Positions 43,378-52,287 of a stretch of DNA of 64,000 nt are shown piece after piece; position 1 is the first letter of the stretch; each line of letters starts with the position of its first letter. The stretch spans positions 67,001-131,000 of the forward strand of contig NZ_CP117969.2 in assembly GCF_028743515.2 (NCBI RefSeq), given 5' to 3'. The notes beneath the pieces are model-generated. The model had not been told where the DNA came from. It saw only the letters and a program-made list of their open reading frames with translations, and did not search any database. The translations under genes and the position numbers were made by a program. Source of the DNA: Imtechella halotolerans. Lineage in GTDB: Bacteria > Bacteroidota > Bacteroidia > Flavobacteriales > Flavobacteriaceae.

Positions 43378-44379
43378 TTATTTCTGCGAAATGTATGAGA
43401 TTAAATCGATAATTCTACTGCTATAGCCAGATTCATTATCATACCACCCAATGATCTTAACCATCTTGCCAATTACCGAAGTCATTTGAGCGTCAAAAAC
43501 ACAGGACGCCTGTTGATTAATAACATCCACAGAAACAATTGGATCTTCAGTGTAGGTAAGGATTCCTTTTAAGTTTCCTTTGGATGCCTTATCAAAAGCC
43601 TCATTTACTTGGTTAATACTAACTTCTTTTTTTACATTAAAGGTAATATCTGTAAGTGATCCGTCAGGAACGGGAACCCTAATTCCGCAGCCCCCTATTA
43701 CATTTTCTAGGTCAGGAAATATCTTAGTAAGTGCCTTTGCTGCTCCTGTAGTTGTGGGAACAATAGATAATGCTGCTGCACGTGCTCTACGCAAATCACG
43801 ATGAGGTTGATCATGTAAACTTTGATCAGTTGTATAAGAGTGAATCGTAGTTATATAGGCTTGCTCGATTCCACATAATTCATTAATTACCTTTATCATG
43901 GGTGCAGCATTATTGGTCGTACACGAAGCATTGGAAATTATAGTTTCCTCACCAGTAAGTAGGTGTTGGTTTACTCCTAAAACAACCATTTTTATTGAAT
44001 CGTCTTCAGGTGGAACACTAAGGATAACTCGTTTTGCTCCATTTGTAATATGATGCTGTAGTGATTCAGTGTTTTTAAATTTTCCTGAAGCTTCAATCAC
44101 AAAATCAGGTTTCAATCCTGACCAATCAATATCTTTAGGATGTTTTTGATTATACAGTGGGATTGAGACCTGGTCAACTATCAAGTTGTTTCCTGAATAG
44201 GTAACGCTTCCTGGCCAGGGTCCATGAATGCTATCGTATTTTAGCAAATGTGATAAAGTGGCAGCGTCCGCAATGTCGTTAATAGCAACTACCTTTATAA
44301 TGGGATGTTGACGTAATAATCGAAAGAGCGTTCTTCCAATTCTTCCAAATCCGTTGATGGCAATGGTGATTGATTTCAT
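43378..44379 (-). CDS. gap: glyceraldehyde-3-phosphate dehydrogenase, type I
   Basis: A glycolytic enzyme of 333 aa. The NAD-binding INGFGRIGRTLFRLL is near residues 8-22, and the following AINDIADAATLSHLLKYDS has the Asp that favours NAD. The catalytic Cys is near 152 in ISNASCTTNNAAP; the His of TTIHSYTTDQ follows about 25 residues later. The closing WYDNESGYSSRIIDL is typical. It lies 21 bases downstream of lipA and is probably co-transcribed with it. Flavobacteria often have more than one gap gene, so this may be a second copy. Confidence 0.95.
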   Translation of the reverse strand: MKSITIAINGFGRIGRTLFRLLRQHPIIKVVAINDIADAATLSHLLKYDSIHGPWPGSVTYSGNNLIVDQVSIPLYNQKHPKDIDWSGLKPDFVIEASGKFKNTESLQHHITNGAKRVILSVPPEDDSIKMVVLGVNQHLLTGEETIISNASCTTNNAAPMIKVINELCGIEQAYITTIHSYTTDQSLHDQPHRDLRRARAAALSIVPTTTGAAKALTKIFPDLENVIGGCGIRVPVPDGSLTDITFNVKKEVSINQVNEAFDKASKGNLKGILTYTEDPIVSVDVINQQASCVFDAQMTSVIGKMVKIIGWYDNESGYSSRIIDLISYISQK

Positions 44380-44400
44380 CTTAGATACACTAACCTGAAG

Positions 44401-45267
44401 TTATTCAATGTGTTTATGAGCTTTGTATGAAGATCTTACCAAGGCGCCGCTTTCAACATGACGGAAACCTAATTCAAGTCCAATCTGCTTATATTTATCA
44501 AACTGATCTGGTGTGATAAATTGTTTTACAGGTAAATGTTTTTTAGATGGTTGAAGATATTGCCCAATAGTTACTATATCAACTTTAGCTTTTTGTAAGT
44601 CATGTAGTGTTTCAATAACCTCCTGTTCCGTTTCTCCTAGGCCTAGCATGATACCAGATTTGGTACGATGAGCTCCCTGCTGTTTTAGGTAGCTAAGAAC
44701 TTCAAGGCTTCTATCATATTTTGCTTGAATACGTACTTCTCTAGTAAGACGACGCACGGTCTCCATATTATGTGAAATTACTTCTGGAGCAACCTCTATC
44801 ATTCGATCTAAATGGCGTTCAATTCCTTGGAAATCAGGTATGAGTGTTTCTAAGGTAGTTTCTGGGTTCATACGTCGAATGGCCTTAACGGTTTCGGCCC
44901 AAATGATGGATCCCATGTCTTTTAAATCATCGCGGTCAACAGAGGTGATAACAGCATGTTTTATATTCATGAGCTTAATTGAACGGGCAACTTTTTCTGG
45001 TTCTTCCCAGTCGACCGTTTCTGGTCTTCCTGTTTTTACACCACAAAAACCACATGAACGGGTACAGATATTACCCAAAATCATAAATGTGGCCGTTCCT
45101 TCTCCCCAGCATTCGCCCATATTAGGACAGCTCCCTGAGGTGCATATGGTATTTAGTTTGTATTTGTCTACTAATCCGCGTAATTCGGTATATTTTTTTC
45201 CGGTTGGCAGTTTTACACGTAACCATTTTGGTTTTCCAGCCGGAGGAGCTACACTTTCAATACTCAT
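44401..45267 (-). CDS. lipA: lipoyl synthase
   Basis: A radical SAM enzyme inserting two sulfurs into octanoyl groups to make lipoate. Both iron-sulfur clusters are visible: the auxiliary cluster C42-x4-C47-x5-C53 in [12 protein letters not shown] and the radical SAM C68-x3-C72-x2-C75 in CTRSCGFC. The C-terminal RSSY motif (VRSSYKAHK), which ligates the auxiliary cluster, is present. At 288 aa it is complete. A promoter element lies upstream at 45290-45297, and gap follows. Confidence 0.97.
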   Translation of the reverse strand: MSIESVAPPAGKPKWLRVKLPTGKKYTELRGLVDKYKLNTICTSGSCPNMGECWGEGTATFMILGNICTRSCGFCGVKTGRPETVDWEEPEKVARSIKLMNIKHAVITSVDRDDLKDMGSIIWAETVKAIRRMNPETTLETLIPDFQGIERHLDRMIEVAPEVISHNMETVRRLTREVRIQAKYDRSLEVLSYLKQQGAHRTKSGIMLGLGETEQEVIETLHDLQKAKVDIVTIGQYLQPSKKHLPVKQFITPDQFDKYKQIGLELGFRHVESGALVRSSYKAHKHIE

Positions 45268-45289
45268 TTTTGATATGATTTTTGAAAGG

Positions 45290-45297
45290 CAAAGATA
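45290..45297 (-). promoter_or_regulatory. -7 promoter element of lipA-gap
   Basis: The minus strand reads TATCTTTG, an exact TAnnTTTG match, 22 bases before the lipA ATG. I could not see a clear -33 TTG at the usual distance. Confidence 0.45.
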
Positions 45298-45337
45298 CGA
45301 AGTAATCTGTTAAAAAAGGGTACATAAACGTTAAGCA

Positions 45338-46555
45338 TTACATAGTAATACTTGTAATGTACCATACACTGAATCCGATTAAAAAAAGAATACCTGACCA
45401 GCTTAGAATACGCATTGCTTTTCTTGGTCTGTAAAACGCAGGTGTATGTGATGAGGTGATAAGTTTGTAGTTTATTATGGCATAAAATGGCGCCGTTACA
45501 AATGATAATATGGTGGCAATTTCAATTAGGGTTTTCATTTCAGAGATAAAAAATAACAGAATAACTAATGTGCCTGTAATCAAAATGCTCATCCATAGAG
45601 CATAGCTATATTTAATCTGTTTTCCCATTAAAAGTTTACTGCTATATGACATAGCTCTAGGCGATGCATCCAGTGTTGTAATGGTGGTACTAAACATGGT
45701 CGTAAAGGCGGCAATGGCAATAATGAAATGGGTATATTGGCCGAGACTTTGGGTGTACATTTGAATCAACTGTGCCGAAAATATGGTAGCGTTTCCGCTA
45801 AAGTTTTCTTGAGAATTAAACATAACAAGAGCTCCTAAAGCTATAAATAAACAACCTATGACAATGGTGCTCGCGTAACCAATATTAAAATCTGTAATGA
45901 CATTAGAAGCGTTATAATTTTTGGTGTTTTTTCGTTTCTCAAGTGTCCATAGAGATTGCCAAATGGTAACATCGAGTGGTGCAGGCATCCAGCCCATAAA
46001 TGCAATAAGAAAGGCTATATCGGTTGTTTCTTTGGGGAATATTTGGGTTAAAGGGATGGTGTTTGCGTTTTTGGTATACGCAAGAATAACGGCGGCAATT
46101 GTACTAATGGTTAGAGTGATAATAATAATTTTCATCAGTATATCTAATAGCTTGAATCGGCCTATAAGCAAAATCAGTAAACAAATCACTGTAATCAGGA
46201 TACTCCATATAGCAGGATTTGATGTAATCCCAAAAAGATTAGCTGCTAGTCCAGCTGTCACAATGGTGACTGCCGTTTGTATGGTAAACATAGTTGCCAG
46301 ATTAAGCACGAAATAAGTGATTAGAATGGGTTTTCCAAGTTTTAGATATCCGTCAAGTAAACTTTCTCCTGTGGCTATTGCATAACGTGGGCCAAATTGA
46401 AAAAATGGATATTTACATACATGCACTAGTAGTAATGCCCATATTAGGCCAAATCCGAAATCTGCTCCTGCGCGAGTTGACTGGACAAGATGTGATACAC
46501 CAATGGCGGCTCCAGCGAACAGTAAGCCCGGGCCAAGTTTTTTCAATAAAGTCAT
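45338..46555 (-). CDS. Nramp-family (NRAMP-related) membrane transporter with altered metal site
   Basis: A 405-aa protein with about 11 membrane helices and the Nramp overall pattern, starting GPGLLFAGAAIGVSHL. The DPGN metal-binding motif of helix 1 is replaced by the IGVSHL segment, and the helix 6 A/C-x-x-M region reads GWMPAPLDVTIWQSLW, keeping a Met-Pro but not the usual MPHN. It therefore belongs to the divergent branch, and its substrate may not be Mn2+ or Fe2+. It is 29 bases after the ECF sigma gene and probably in its operon. Confidence 0.85.
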   Translation of the reverse strand: MTLLKKLGPGLLFAGAAIGVSHLVQSTRAGADFGFGLIWALLLVHVCKYPFFQFGPRYAIATGESLLDGYLKLGKPILITYFVLNLATMFTIQTAVTIVTAGLAANLFGITSNPAIWSILITVICLLILLIGRFKLLDILMKIIIITLTISTIAAVILAYTKNANTIPLTQIFPKETTDIAFLIAFMGWMPAPLDVTIWQSLWTLEKRKNTKNYNASNVITDFNIGYASTIVIGCLFIALGALVMFNSQENFSGNATIFSAQLIQMYTQSLGQYTHFIIAIAAFTTMFSTTITTLDASPRAMSYSSKLLMGKQIKYSYALWMSILITGTLVILLFFISEMKTLIEIATILSFVTAPFYAIINYKLITSSHTPAFYRPRKAMRILSWSGILFLIGFSVWYITSITM

Positions 46556-46584
46556 TTACGTATTGGTTGGAAACGTGTATAAAC

Positions 46585-47148
46585 TTACTTTTTTTTGATG
46601 ATTTCCGCTAATAATTTTTTTGCTCGAAGTAATTTCACTTTTACATTGTTCATCGGTTCTTTGATGTGGTCTGAAATTTCTTCGTAAGTCATTTCTTGGA
46701 AGTAACGCAAATGAATGACCTCTTGGTAGTGAGGTTTTAATTTTTTAATACACTGTAAGAGAGTAGCTAAGTTTTGTTCAGTGATAAGTAGGTCTTCGGC
46801 TGAAGGGGCATCATCTGCTAGGTTGTACATTGTTTCGTCTTCCATTTGGGAAGCTTGATTGGTAATGCTGTTTTTGCGTTTACGAACCAGGTCGATATGT
46901 ACGTTCTTTGAGATCGTTATGAGCCAGGTTTTAAATTGGAAATTTTCATCAAAAGTATGTATACGATCGAAAGCCTTGGAAAAGGTCTGTATGGTGACGT
47001 CTTCGGCATCATTTTCATTTTTGGTACGTTGTAGTTGAAAACTATACACGTCATTCCAAAAGGAATCTAACAAAAAGCTAAAGGCCTTTTGATCGCCATT
47101 TTTGGCTTTTTGGATGTTTTGCTCGATTAAGGACGGTGTTATTTCCAA
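46585..47148 (-). CDS. ECF-type RNA polymerase sigma factor
   Basis: A 187-aa sigma-70 family protein. Region 2 includes TKNENDAEDVTIQTFSKAFD and FKTWLITISKNVHIDLVRKR; region 4 includes LKPHYQEVIHLRYFQEMTYEE and VKVLRAK-type helix (VKVKLLRAKKLL). No gene for an anti-sigma factor is adjacent. The start is a TTG at 47148, 10 bases inside the end of the upstream GT2 gene, indicating translational coupling. Its predicted operon is 68-aa protein, GT2, sigma, Nramp. Confidence 0.9.
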   Translation of the reverse strand: MEITPSLIEQNIQKAKNGDQKAFSFLLDSFWNDVYSFQLQRTKNENDAEDVTIQTFSKAFDRIHTFDENFQFKTWLITISKNVHIDLVRKRKNSITNQASQMEDETMYNLADDAPSAEDLLITEQNLATLLQCIKKLKPHYQEVIHLRYFQEMTYEEISDHIKEPMNNVKVKLLRAKKLLAEIIKKK

Positions 47149-48245
47149 TTGACCTGTTTTGAGAATCTATTTCTTATAAAGATAAGCAATTGAAAACAAA
47201 CAAGAATGATTTCGTAAAAAGGGAGTAGCCATATCAGTTTGCTTTCGCCAAGTTTTTTTGCGCCATAGCCGAGAACAATATACAATGTAAACAGTTTTAT
47301 ACCTATTAAGGCTGTAATTACTATCCAATTATATTGTAGTATGAATAGCAGAATGGAAAGGAACCAGAATGCCAATTGTGAAAAGTAGAAAAGAGCAAGA
47401 ATTAGCTTATGTTTTGGCTTATAATAGTTGGCCGTAGATACCTGCTTTTGCTTTTGAAGTATCCAACTTTTCCATGTGGTCTTAGGTGTTGAGTAGGTGA
47501 AGCTTTCTTTGTTAAAGTTAATGGCAATATTATCCTTGTTAGCGGCTTCGTTTATAAATAAATCATCCTCACCACTGCGAATATGCATATGACTCATAAA
47601 CCCTCGAACTCTAAAAAACTCATCCCTATGGTAGGCCATATTTCTACCTACCCCCATATATGGCATTCCGCTGATGGCATAGGAAAAGTATTGTATGGCT
47701 GTGAGAACTGTTTCAAAGCGAATCAACTGATTTAGTAGTGAATGTTTAATAGTCTGGTATCCACCAAAACCTAAAACTATCGTTTGGGTATTAGAAAATG
47801 AACCAACCATTTGTTTTAACCAGTGTTTTCCAGCGGGACGACAGTCTGCGTCTGTAAAAATTAACAGATCGTTTTTGGCGGATTTAATACCTAAAGTAAG
47901 GGCGTATTTTTTTTTACCCCAAAAAGCCTCATTGTTGCGTACATCCACTATTTTAATACGACTGTCCCGATGAGCAAAGGACTCCATGACTTTAAGGGTA
48001 TTATCGATGGAGGCGTCGTTTATCAGTACGATTTGAAAATTCTGATATTCTTGTTCTAGTATATATGGTAGGTTTTTCTCGAGGTTTTCAGCCTCGTTTT
48101 TAGCACAAATCAATACTGATACCGGTAAGGTATATTCACCATTAACTATTGGTTTAGCAAATGAAAACCGGCTAAAAATTCCCCAATAATATACGAGTTG
48201 AATGAACAGAACTATACATAGGGCAAGGAGTAAAATTGTAGGCAT
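47139..48245 (-). CDS. GT2 family glycosyltransferase, membrane-bound
   Basis: A 368-aa protein with an N-terminal membrane helix, a GT-A catalytic domain and about three to four C-terminal helices (from about residue 285). Motifs: SVLICAKNEAENLEKNLPYI near 42, INDASIDNT, the DxD-type IFTDADCRP near 128, and SGEDDLFINE near 227. It resembles processive or lipid glycosyltransferases of the GT2 family; the sugar and acceptor are not evident. The stop overlaps the sigma factor start by 10 bp. Confidence 0.87.
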   Translation of the reverse strand: MPTILLLALCIVLFIQLVYYWGIFSRFSFAKPIVNGEYTLPVSVLICAKNEAENLEKNLPYILEQEYQNFQIVLINDASIDNTLKVMESFAHRDSRIKIVDVRNNEAFWGKKKYALTLGIKSAKNDLLIFTDADCRPAGKHWLKQMVGSFSNTQTIVLGFGGYQTIKHSLLNQLIRFETVLTAIQYFSYAISGMPYMGVGRNMAYHRDEFFRVRGFMSHMHIRSGEDDLFINEAANKDNIAINFNKESFTYSTPKTTWKSWILQKQKQVSTANYYKPKHKLILALFYFSQLAFWFLSILLFILQYNWIVITALIGIKLFTLYIVLGYGAKKLGESKLIWLLPFYEIILVCFQLLIFIRNRFSKQVNWK

Positions 48246-48265
48246 AGGCAGAAACCGAAACAGTA

Positions 48266-48472
48266 TTAGTTTTTAATTGCTTCAGGATTTCTACATTCTT
48301 GTTCGTCAGGTAGTTTTCCGCAGAAACCACATGCTTCTCCTTCTTGGTTTAAAAAAGGACTTTGGCTAGCACATGTGCCAGCAAATTTACCATCTTTTTT
48401 TGCCCAAATTTTAATAGCAATTCCTGCAAAGGCCAATCCTAATAATACGATAGTTATAATGAGTAACTTCAT
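48266..48472 (-). CDS. small membrane protein with four conserved-looking cysteines
   Basis: A 68-aa protein with one N-terminal membrane helix (residues 2-24), a KKDGKFAGT connector and a soluble tail with cysteines in C-x13-C-x2-C-x8-C order (GTCASQSP, EACGFCGK, QECRN). The spacing suggests a small metal or disulfide site. I recall flavobacterial proteins annotated only as membrane or secreted protein with this pattern. It is 20 bases upstream of the GT2 gene and heads that operon. Confidence 0.8.
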   Translation of the reverse strand: MKLLIITIVLLGLAFAGIAIKIWAKKDGKFAGTCASQSPFLNQEGEACGFCGKLPDEQECRNPEAIKN

Positions 48473-48488
48473 TGCTGAATATTTTACG

Positions 48489-48496
48489 CAAAATTA
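48489..48496 (-). promoter_or_regulatory. -7 promoter element of the 68-aa/GT2/sigma/Nramp operon
   Basis: The minus strand reads TAATTTTG, an exact TAnnTTTG match, 16 bases before the ATG at 48472. Confidence 0.5.
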
Positions 48497-48574
48497 CAAA
48501 ATAACTCTTGTCGTGCCTAATTATAGGGCTTTGTATTTCGGGAAGAATTTTAATTAATATAGTTGTGAAATGTC

Positions 48575-49585
48575 CTAGTAGACATTAACTTCAGCTTGAA
48601 TGGAAATTCCAAATGTTTTGGCCACTTCTTTTTGGATTTTCTTTGCCACTTCCCATATTTCTTCCCCACTAGCTTTTCCATAATTCACTAACACCAATGC
48701 TTGATGTTGGTGAATTCCTGCGTCTCCAAACCTTTTACCTTTAAATCCGCATTGCTCAATGAGCCATCCTGCGGGAACTTTTGTCAATTCATCAGAAATA
48801 GAATAGGAAGGAATAGAAGGATAACGTATTTGTAATTGTTTAAATTGAGTGATAGGAATTACAGGGTTTTTGAAGAAACTTCCACTATTACCCAACTCCT
48901 TTGGGTCGGGAAGCTTGCTTTTTCTTATGCTTATTACAGCTTGTGAAACTTGTTGAATGGTGGGTGATTTGATTTCTTTCTTACTCAGCTCATCAGCTAT
49001 GGCACCATATTTTGTGTGTAGTTCATGATTGTTTTTAGTAAGTTTCAAGATAACAGAGGTAATTATAAAATTGCCTTTCTCTGAATTTTTAAAAATGGAA
49101 TCTCTATAGCCAAATCTGCAATCTTCAAGTGTAAAGGTGTGCTCCTCTAGAGTATTAATATTAACTGCCTTGCAATGGTCAAATACATCCTTGAGTTCAA
49201 CGCCATAGGCTCCAATATTTTGTATAGGAGCAGTTCCAATATTTCCTGGTATTAGTGATAAGTTTTCAATGCCTCCAAAGTCTTTTTCTAGGCACCAAAC
49301 AACAAACTCGTGCCAGTTTTCTCCTGCTTGGGCTTCTACCCAAACATGGTCATTGGTTGTTTTAAGTATAGAAATACCTTTTAGTTGGATATGAAGCACC
49401 AATGCTTCAATATCTTTAGTTAGAAGCATATTACTTCCACCACCTAAAATAAATAGAGGAAGTGTGTTGTCATGTAATAATTCTTTGAGCTGGGGTATGG
49501 ATGTAACAGCTGCGTAATGGCTGGCTGTTACATCGATCCCAAAGGTATTATATGGTTGTAATGAAATATTGTGTTGAATGTTCAT
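48575..49585 (-). CDS. murB: UDP-N-acetylmuramate dehydrogenase
   Basis: An FAD enzyme that reduces UDP-GlcNAc-enolpyruvate to UDP-MurNAc in peptidoglycan synthesis. FAD-binding segments include NTFGID near residue 13, ILGGGSNMLL near 46 and IPGNIGTAPIQNIGAYG near 112. The catalytic Ser is in GNSGSFFKNP near 232, and the final Glu region is SIQAEVNVY, so this is the longer type I form (336 aa). Its ATG overlaps the aminotransferase stop by one base. Confidence 0.95.
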   Translation of the reverse strand: MNIQHNISLQPYNTFGIDVTASHYAAVTSIPQLKELLHDNTLPLFILGGGSNMLLTKDIEALVLHIQLKGISILKTTNDHVWVEAQAGENWHEFVVWCLEKDFGGIENLSLIPGNIGTAPIQNIGAYGVELKDVFDHCKAVNINTLEEHTFTLEDCRFGYRDSIFKNSEKGNFIITSVILKLTKNNHELHTKYGAIADELSKKEIKSPTIQQVSQAVISIRKSKLPDPKELGNSGSFFKNPVIPITQFKQLQIRYPSIPSYSISDELTKVPAGWLIEQCGFKGKRFGDAGIHQHQALVLVNYGKASGEEIWEVAKKIQKEVAKTFGISIQAEVNVY

Positions 49586-50775
49586 TATGCATTGTAGGCT
49601 TTTAAGGCTTCTTGAAGAATGCGTACTGCTCTAACAATTTTTTCTTTTTCAAGAACATATGCAATCCTTATTTGGTTTAGTCCTAAGCCTGGAGTTGAGT
49701 AAAAACCAGCAGCTGGCGCAACCATTACAGTTTCACCTTCATACTCAAAGTTTTCTAGCAACCATTGTGCAAAGTCATCTGCATTTGCAACAGGAAGTTC
49801 TGCAATGCAGTAAAAAGCACCTTTTGGATTGGCAACTTTTACTCCTGGAACTTTCGAAAGTTCTTCAATTAGGATGTCTCGACGTGATACATATTCAGTA
49901 ATCACTTCGTCGAAATACGTTTGAGGTGTTTCCAGCGCAGCTTCACTTGCGATTTGAGCATAGGTCGGAGGAGAAAGTCTGGCTTGTGCATATTTAAGGG
50001 CAGTAGTTATGACTTCTTTGTTTTTACTTACCAAACAGCCTATACGAGCACCACACATACTGTATCGTTTTGAAACAGAATCAATCATGATGGCATGTTG
50101 CTCTAATCCTTCAATCTCCATGATAGAGTAATGCTTTACTCCATCATAGGCAAATTCACGATAAACTTCATCAGCAATCAAGAAAATATCGTGTTTCAAT
50201 ACAATTTGTGCGAGTTTTTCGATTTCTTCTTTAGAGTATAGGTATCCTGTAGGATTGCCGGGATTACATATGAGAATTGCCTTCGTTTTTGGAGTAATTA
50301 ATTTTTCAAATTCTTCAATAGCAGGTAAAGCAAAATTGTCTTCAATTTTCGAAATTACTGGTACTATTTTTACCCCAGAAGCAGTTGCAAAACCATTATA
50401 GTTGGCATAGAAGGGCTCTGGAATAATAATTTCATCATCAGCATCTGCTATGCTACCCATGGCAAAAAGCAATGCTTCACTTCCTCCGGTTGTTATGATG
50501 ATATCCTTAGCGACAACATCGATATTGTGATTTTTATAGTAAGCAGCTAATTTTTCTCGGTACTGTTCAGAGCCTTCACTTCGGCTATATTCTAGTACTT
50601 CAATGGTGTTGTTTTTAATAGCATCTAATGCTACCTGGGGTGTTTTGATATCAGGTTGGCCAATATTAAGATGGATTACTTTAATTCCCTTTTTTTTAGC
50701 GTCTTCAGCATAAGGAACTAATTTACGTATGGGTGACTCAGGCATCATTCTACCCTTGTTGGAAATGTGTGGCAT
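49585..50775 (-). CDS. class I/II aminotransferase (aspartate aminotransferase-like)
   Basis: A 396-aa PLP enzyme, fold type I. Typical segments: INIGQPDIKTP-like VIHLNIGQPDI near residue 38, TTGGSEALLFAMG near 94, ICNPGNPTGYLYSKEE near 171, IADEVYREFAYDG near 205, and the PLP lysine in DSVSKRYSMCGARIG near 236. The acceptor specificity is unclear; aspartate or aromatic amino acids are both possible. The GRIG-like ending with Arg for the alpha-carboxylate (RIAYVLE) is present. It is followed directly by murB. Confidence 0.9.
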   Translation of the reverse strand: MPHISNKGRMMPESPIRKLVPYAEDAKKKGIKVIHLNIGQPDIKTPQVALDAIKNNTIEVLEYSRSEGSEQYREKLAAYYKNHNIDVVAKDIIITTGGSEALLFAMGSIADADDEIIIPEPFYANYNGFATASGVKIVPVISKIEDNFALPAIEEFEKLITPKTKAILICNPGNPTGYLYSKEEIEKLAQIVLKHDIFLIADEVYREFAYDGVKHYSIMEIEGLEQHAIMIDSVSKRYSMCGARIGCLVSKNKEVITTALKYAQARLSPPTYAQIASEAALETPQTYFDEVITEYVSRRDILIEELSKVPGVKVANPKGAFYCIAELPVANADDFAQWLLENFEYEGETVMVAPAAGFYSTPGLGLNQIRIAYVLEKEKIVRAVRILQEALKAYNA

Positions 50776-50913
50776 AATTATGATTATTTAGATAGGCAAA
50801 TTTGCAAATTATATTTCATATGGAGTACTAAAATGAAGGTGTAATCTTTTGTTAAAATGATAAATAGAAAACCAAAATTTTAGTAATTTAACAATAGTTA
50901 ACCCTATGGCTCT

Positions 50914-52248
50914 GTGAGAATTAATAAATACCTAGTTTTTTTTCTGCTTTTGTTTATCTCTTTGAACCTTCTTTCTCAAGGAAAAATGCAAATGATTAAT
51001 GGGAAAGAATCAGTTTCTTTTCGATTTGAATTAATAAGCAATCTGATAGTGTTTCCTGTTGAGATAAATGGAGTGGAACTCTCCTTTTTACTTGATTCAG
51101 GAGTAAGTAGGCCTTTGCTTTTTAATATTACTGATTTAGATTCACTTCAAATTAAAAATGCTGAAAATATATTTATAAGGGGTTTGGGAGGTGGAGAACC
51201 TATTAAGGCAATTCAATCAAAGGGTAATACCTTTTCAATTCATCCTGATGTTAAGAATTTTTCACAGGACTTATTTGTTATCGTAGATGAGGAGATTAAT
51301 TTCTCTCCTCGATTAGGAATTCCTATTCATGGAATTATTGGATACGATATTTTTAAGGAATTTGTGGTTAAGATTGATTATTCAAAGAAAAAACTAACCT
51401 TGTATAATCAAGACGCTTTTAAAAAGAGACCTTGTCGAAAATGTGAGACCTTGCCACTAACAGTTATAAAGGATAGAGCCTATTTGGATCTATATGCTCA
51501 ACAAGACACGACCTCAATTCCTGTTAGGTTGCTGCTAGACACAGGGAGTAGTGATGCCATATGGTTATTTGAAGATGTTGACCATGGTATTGTTGAGCCA
51601 CAAAATTTTTATGTTGATTTTTTAGGAAGAGGATTAAGTGGTAGTGTGTTTGGTAAGCGGGCAAAATTAACAGCGCTATCAATTGGTGATTTTAGAATTA
51701 AAAATGTGAAGTGTGCTTTTCCATTTGAGGAAAATATAGGGTATCTACGTTTTTATGCGGATCGAAATGGAAGTATAGGGGGAGAGGTACTTAGTAAGTT
51801 TAATGTCATAATTAATTTCCGTGATGGGGAAATTGTTTTCAAGAAAAACAGTCGATTTAGAAAGCCTTTTTTGTACAATCTCAGTGGAGTTGAATTGCAA
51901 CATAATGGAATGCGAGTAGTTCGCGAGTTGGAGGACCTTGCTTCAAATGCAGGTTATGGCTCAAACAATAATTCAGAGGGCAAAGTTATTTCTTTGGTGA
52001 GTCTGTATACTTTAATTTTAAAACCAGCCATAGAGGTTGCTGAGGTTCGTCCAGGATCACCTGCAGCTGAGGCTGGACTGGTAAAAGGAGATGTGATATT
52101 ATCTATAAATGGTAAAGAAGCTCACCATTATACCTTGCAACAACTTTTAGAAATGATAAATAAAGAAGCGGGAGAGCGAATAAAATTAGTAGTGGATCGA
52201 AATGGGTCTAATTTAATTATTGGGTTTACTTTAAAAAATATTCTATAA
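50914..52248 (+). CDS. exported aspartic protease-like protein with PDZ domain
   Basis: A 444-aa protein with a signal peptide (YLVFFLLLFISLNLLSQ), two pepsin/retropepsin-like lobes and a C-terminal PDZ domain. Lobe 1 has FLLDSGVSRP near residue 58; lobe 2 has RLLLDTGSSDAIWLF near 207. Each carries the D-(S/T)-G active-site motif, as in eukaryotic pepsins. The PDZ (about 365-444) includes VRPGSPAAEAGLVKGDVIL. The start is GTG at 50914, matching the signal peptide. It is followed by a terminator. Substrates are unknown. Confidence 0.85.
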   Translation: MRINKYLVFFLLLFISLNLLSQGKMQMINGKESVSFRFELISNLIVFPVEINGVELSFLLDSGVSRPLLFNITDLDSLQIKNAENIFIRGLGGGEPIKAIQSKGNTFSIHPDVKNFSQDLFVIVDEEINFSPRLGIPIHGIIGYDIFKEFVVKIDYSKKKLTLYNQDAFKKRPCRKCETLPLTVIKDRAYLDLYAQQDTTSIPVRLLLDTGSSDAIWLFEDVDHGIVEPQNFYVDFLGRGLSGSVFGKRAKLTALSIGDFRIKNVKCAFPFEENIGYLRFYADRNGSIGGEVLSKFNVIINFRDGEIVFKKNSRFRKPFLYNLSGVELQHNGMRVVRELEDLASNAGYGSNNNSEGKVISLVSLYTLILKPAIEVAEVRPGSPAAEAGLVKGDVILSINGKEAHHYTLQQLLEMINKEAGERIKLVVDRNGSNLIIGFTLKNIL

Positions 52249-52249
52249 A

Positions 52250-52274
52250 AAAACCTCGCATCATGCGAGGTTTT
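52250..52274. terminator. bidirectional terminator between the PDZ protease and DUF1573 genes
   Basis: A perfect 11-bp stem, AAAACCTCGCA/TGCGAGGTTTT, with loop TCA. It begins two bases after the stop of the protease gene, and A/T-rich arms serve both strands. Confidence 0.9.
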
Positions 52275-52287
52275 AAAAAGTACTTTT

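Noticed and set aside
50799-50810. 12-bp palindrome AATTTGCAAATT upstream of the aminotransferase
   Set aside because: A 12-bp AT-rich palindrome is expected by chance in this composition; only a partial copy is seen at 27385-27395, and no regulator gene is adjacent.
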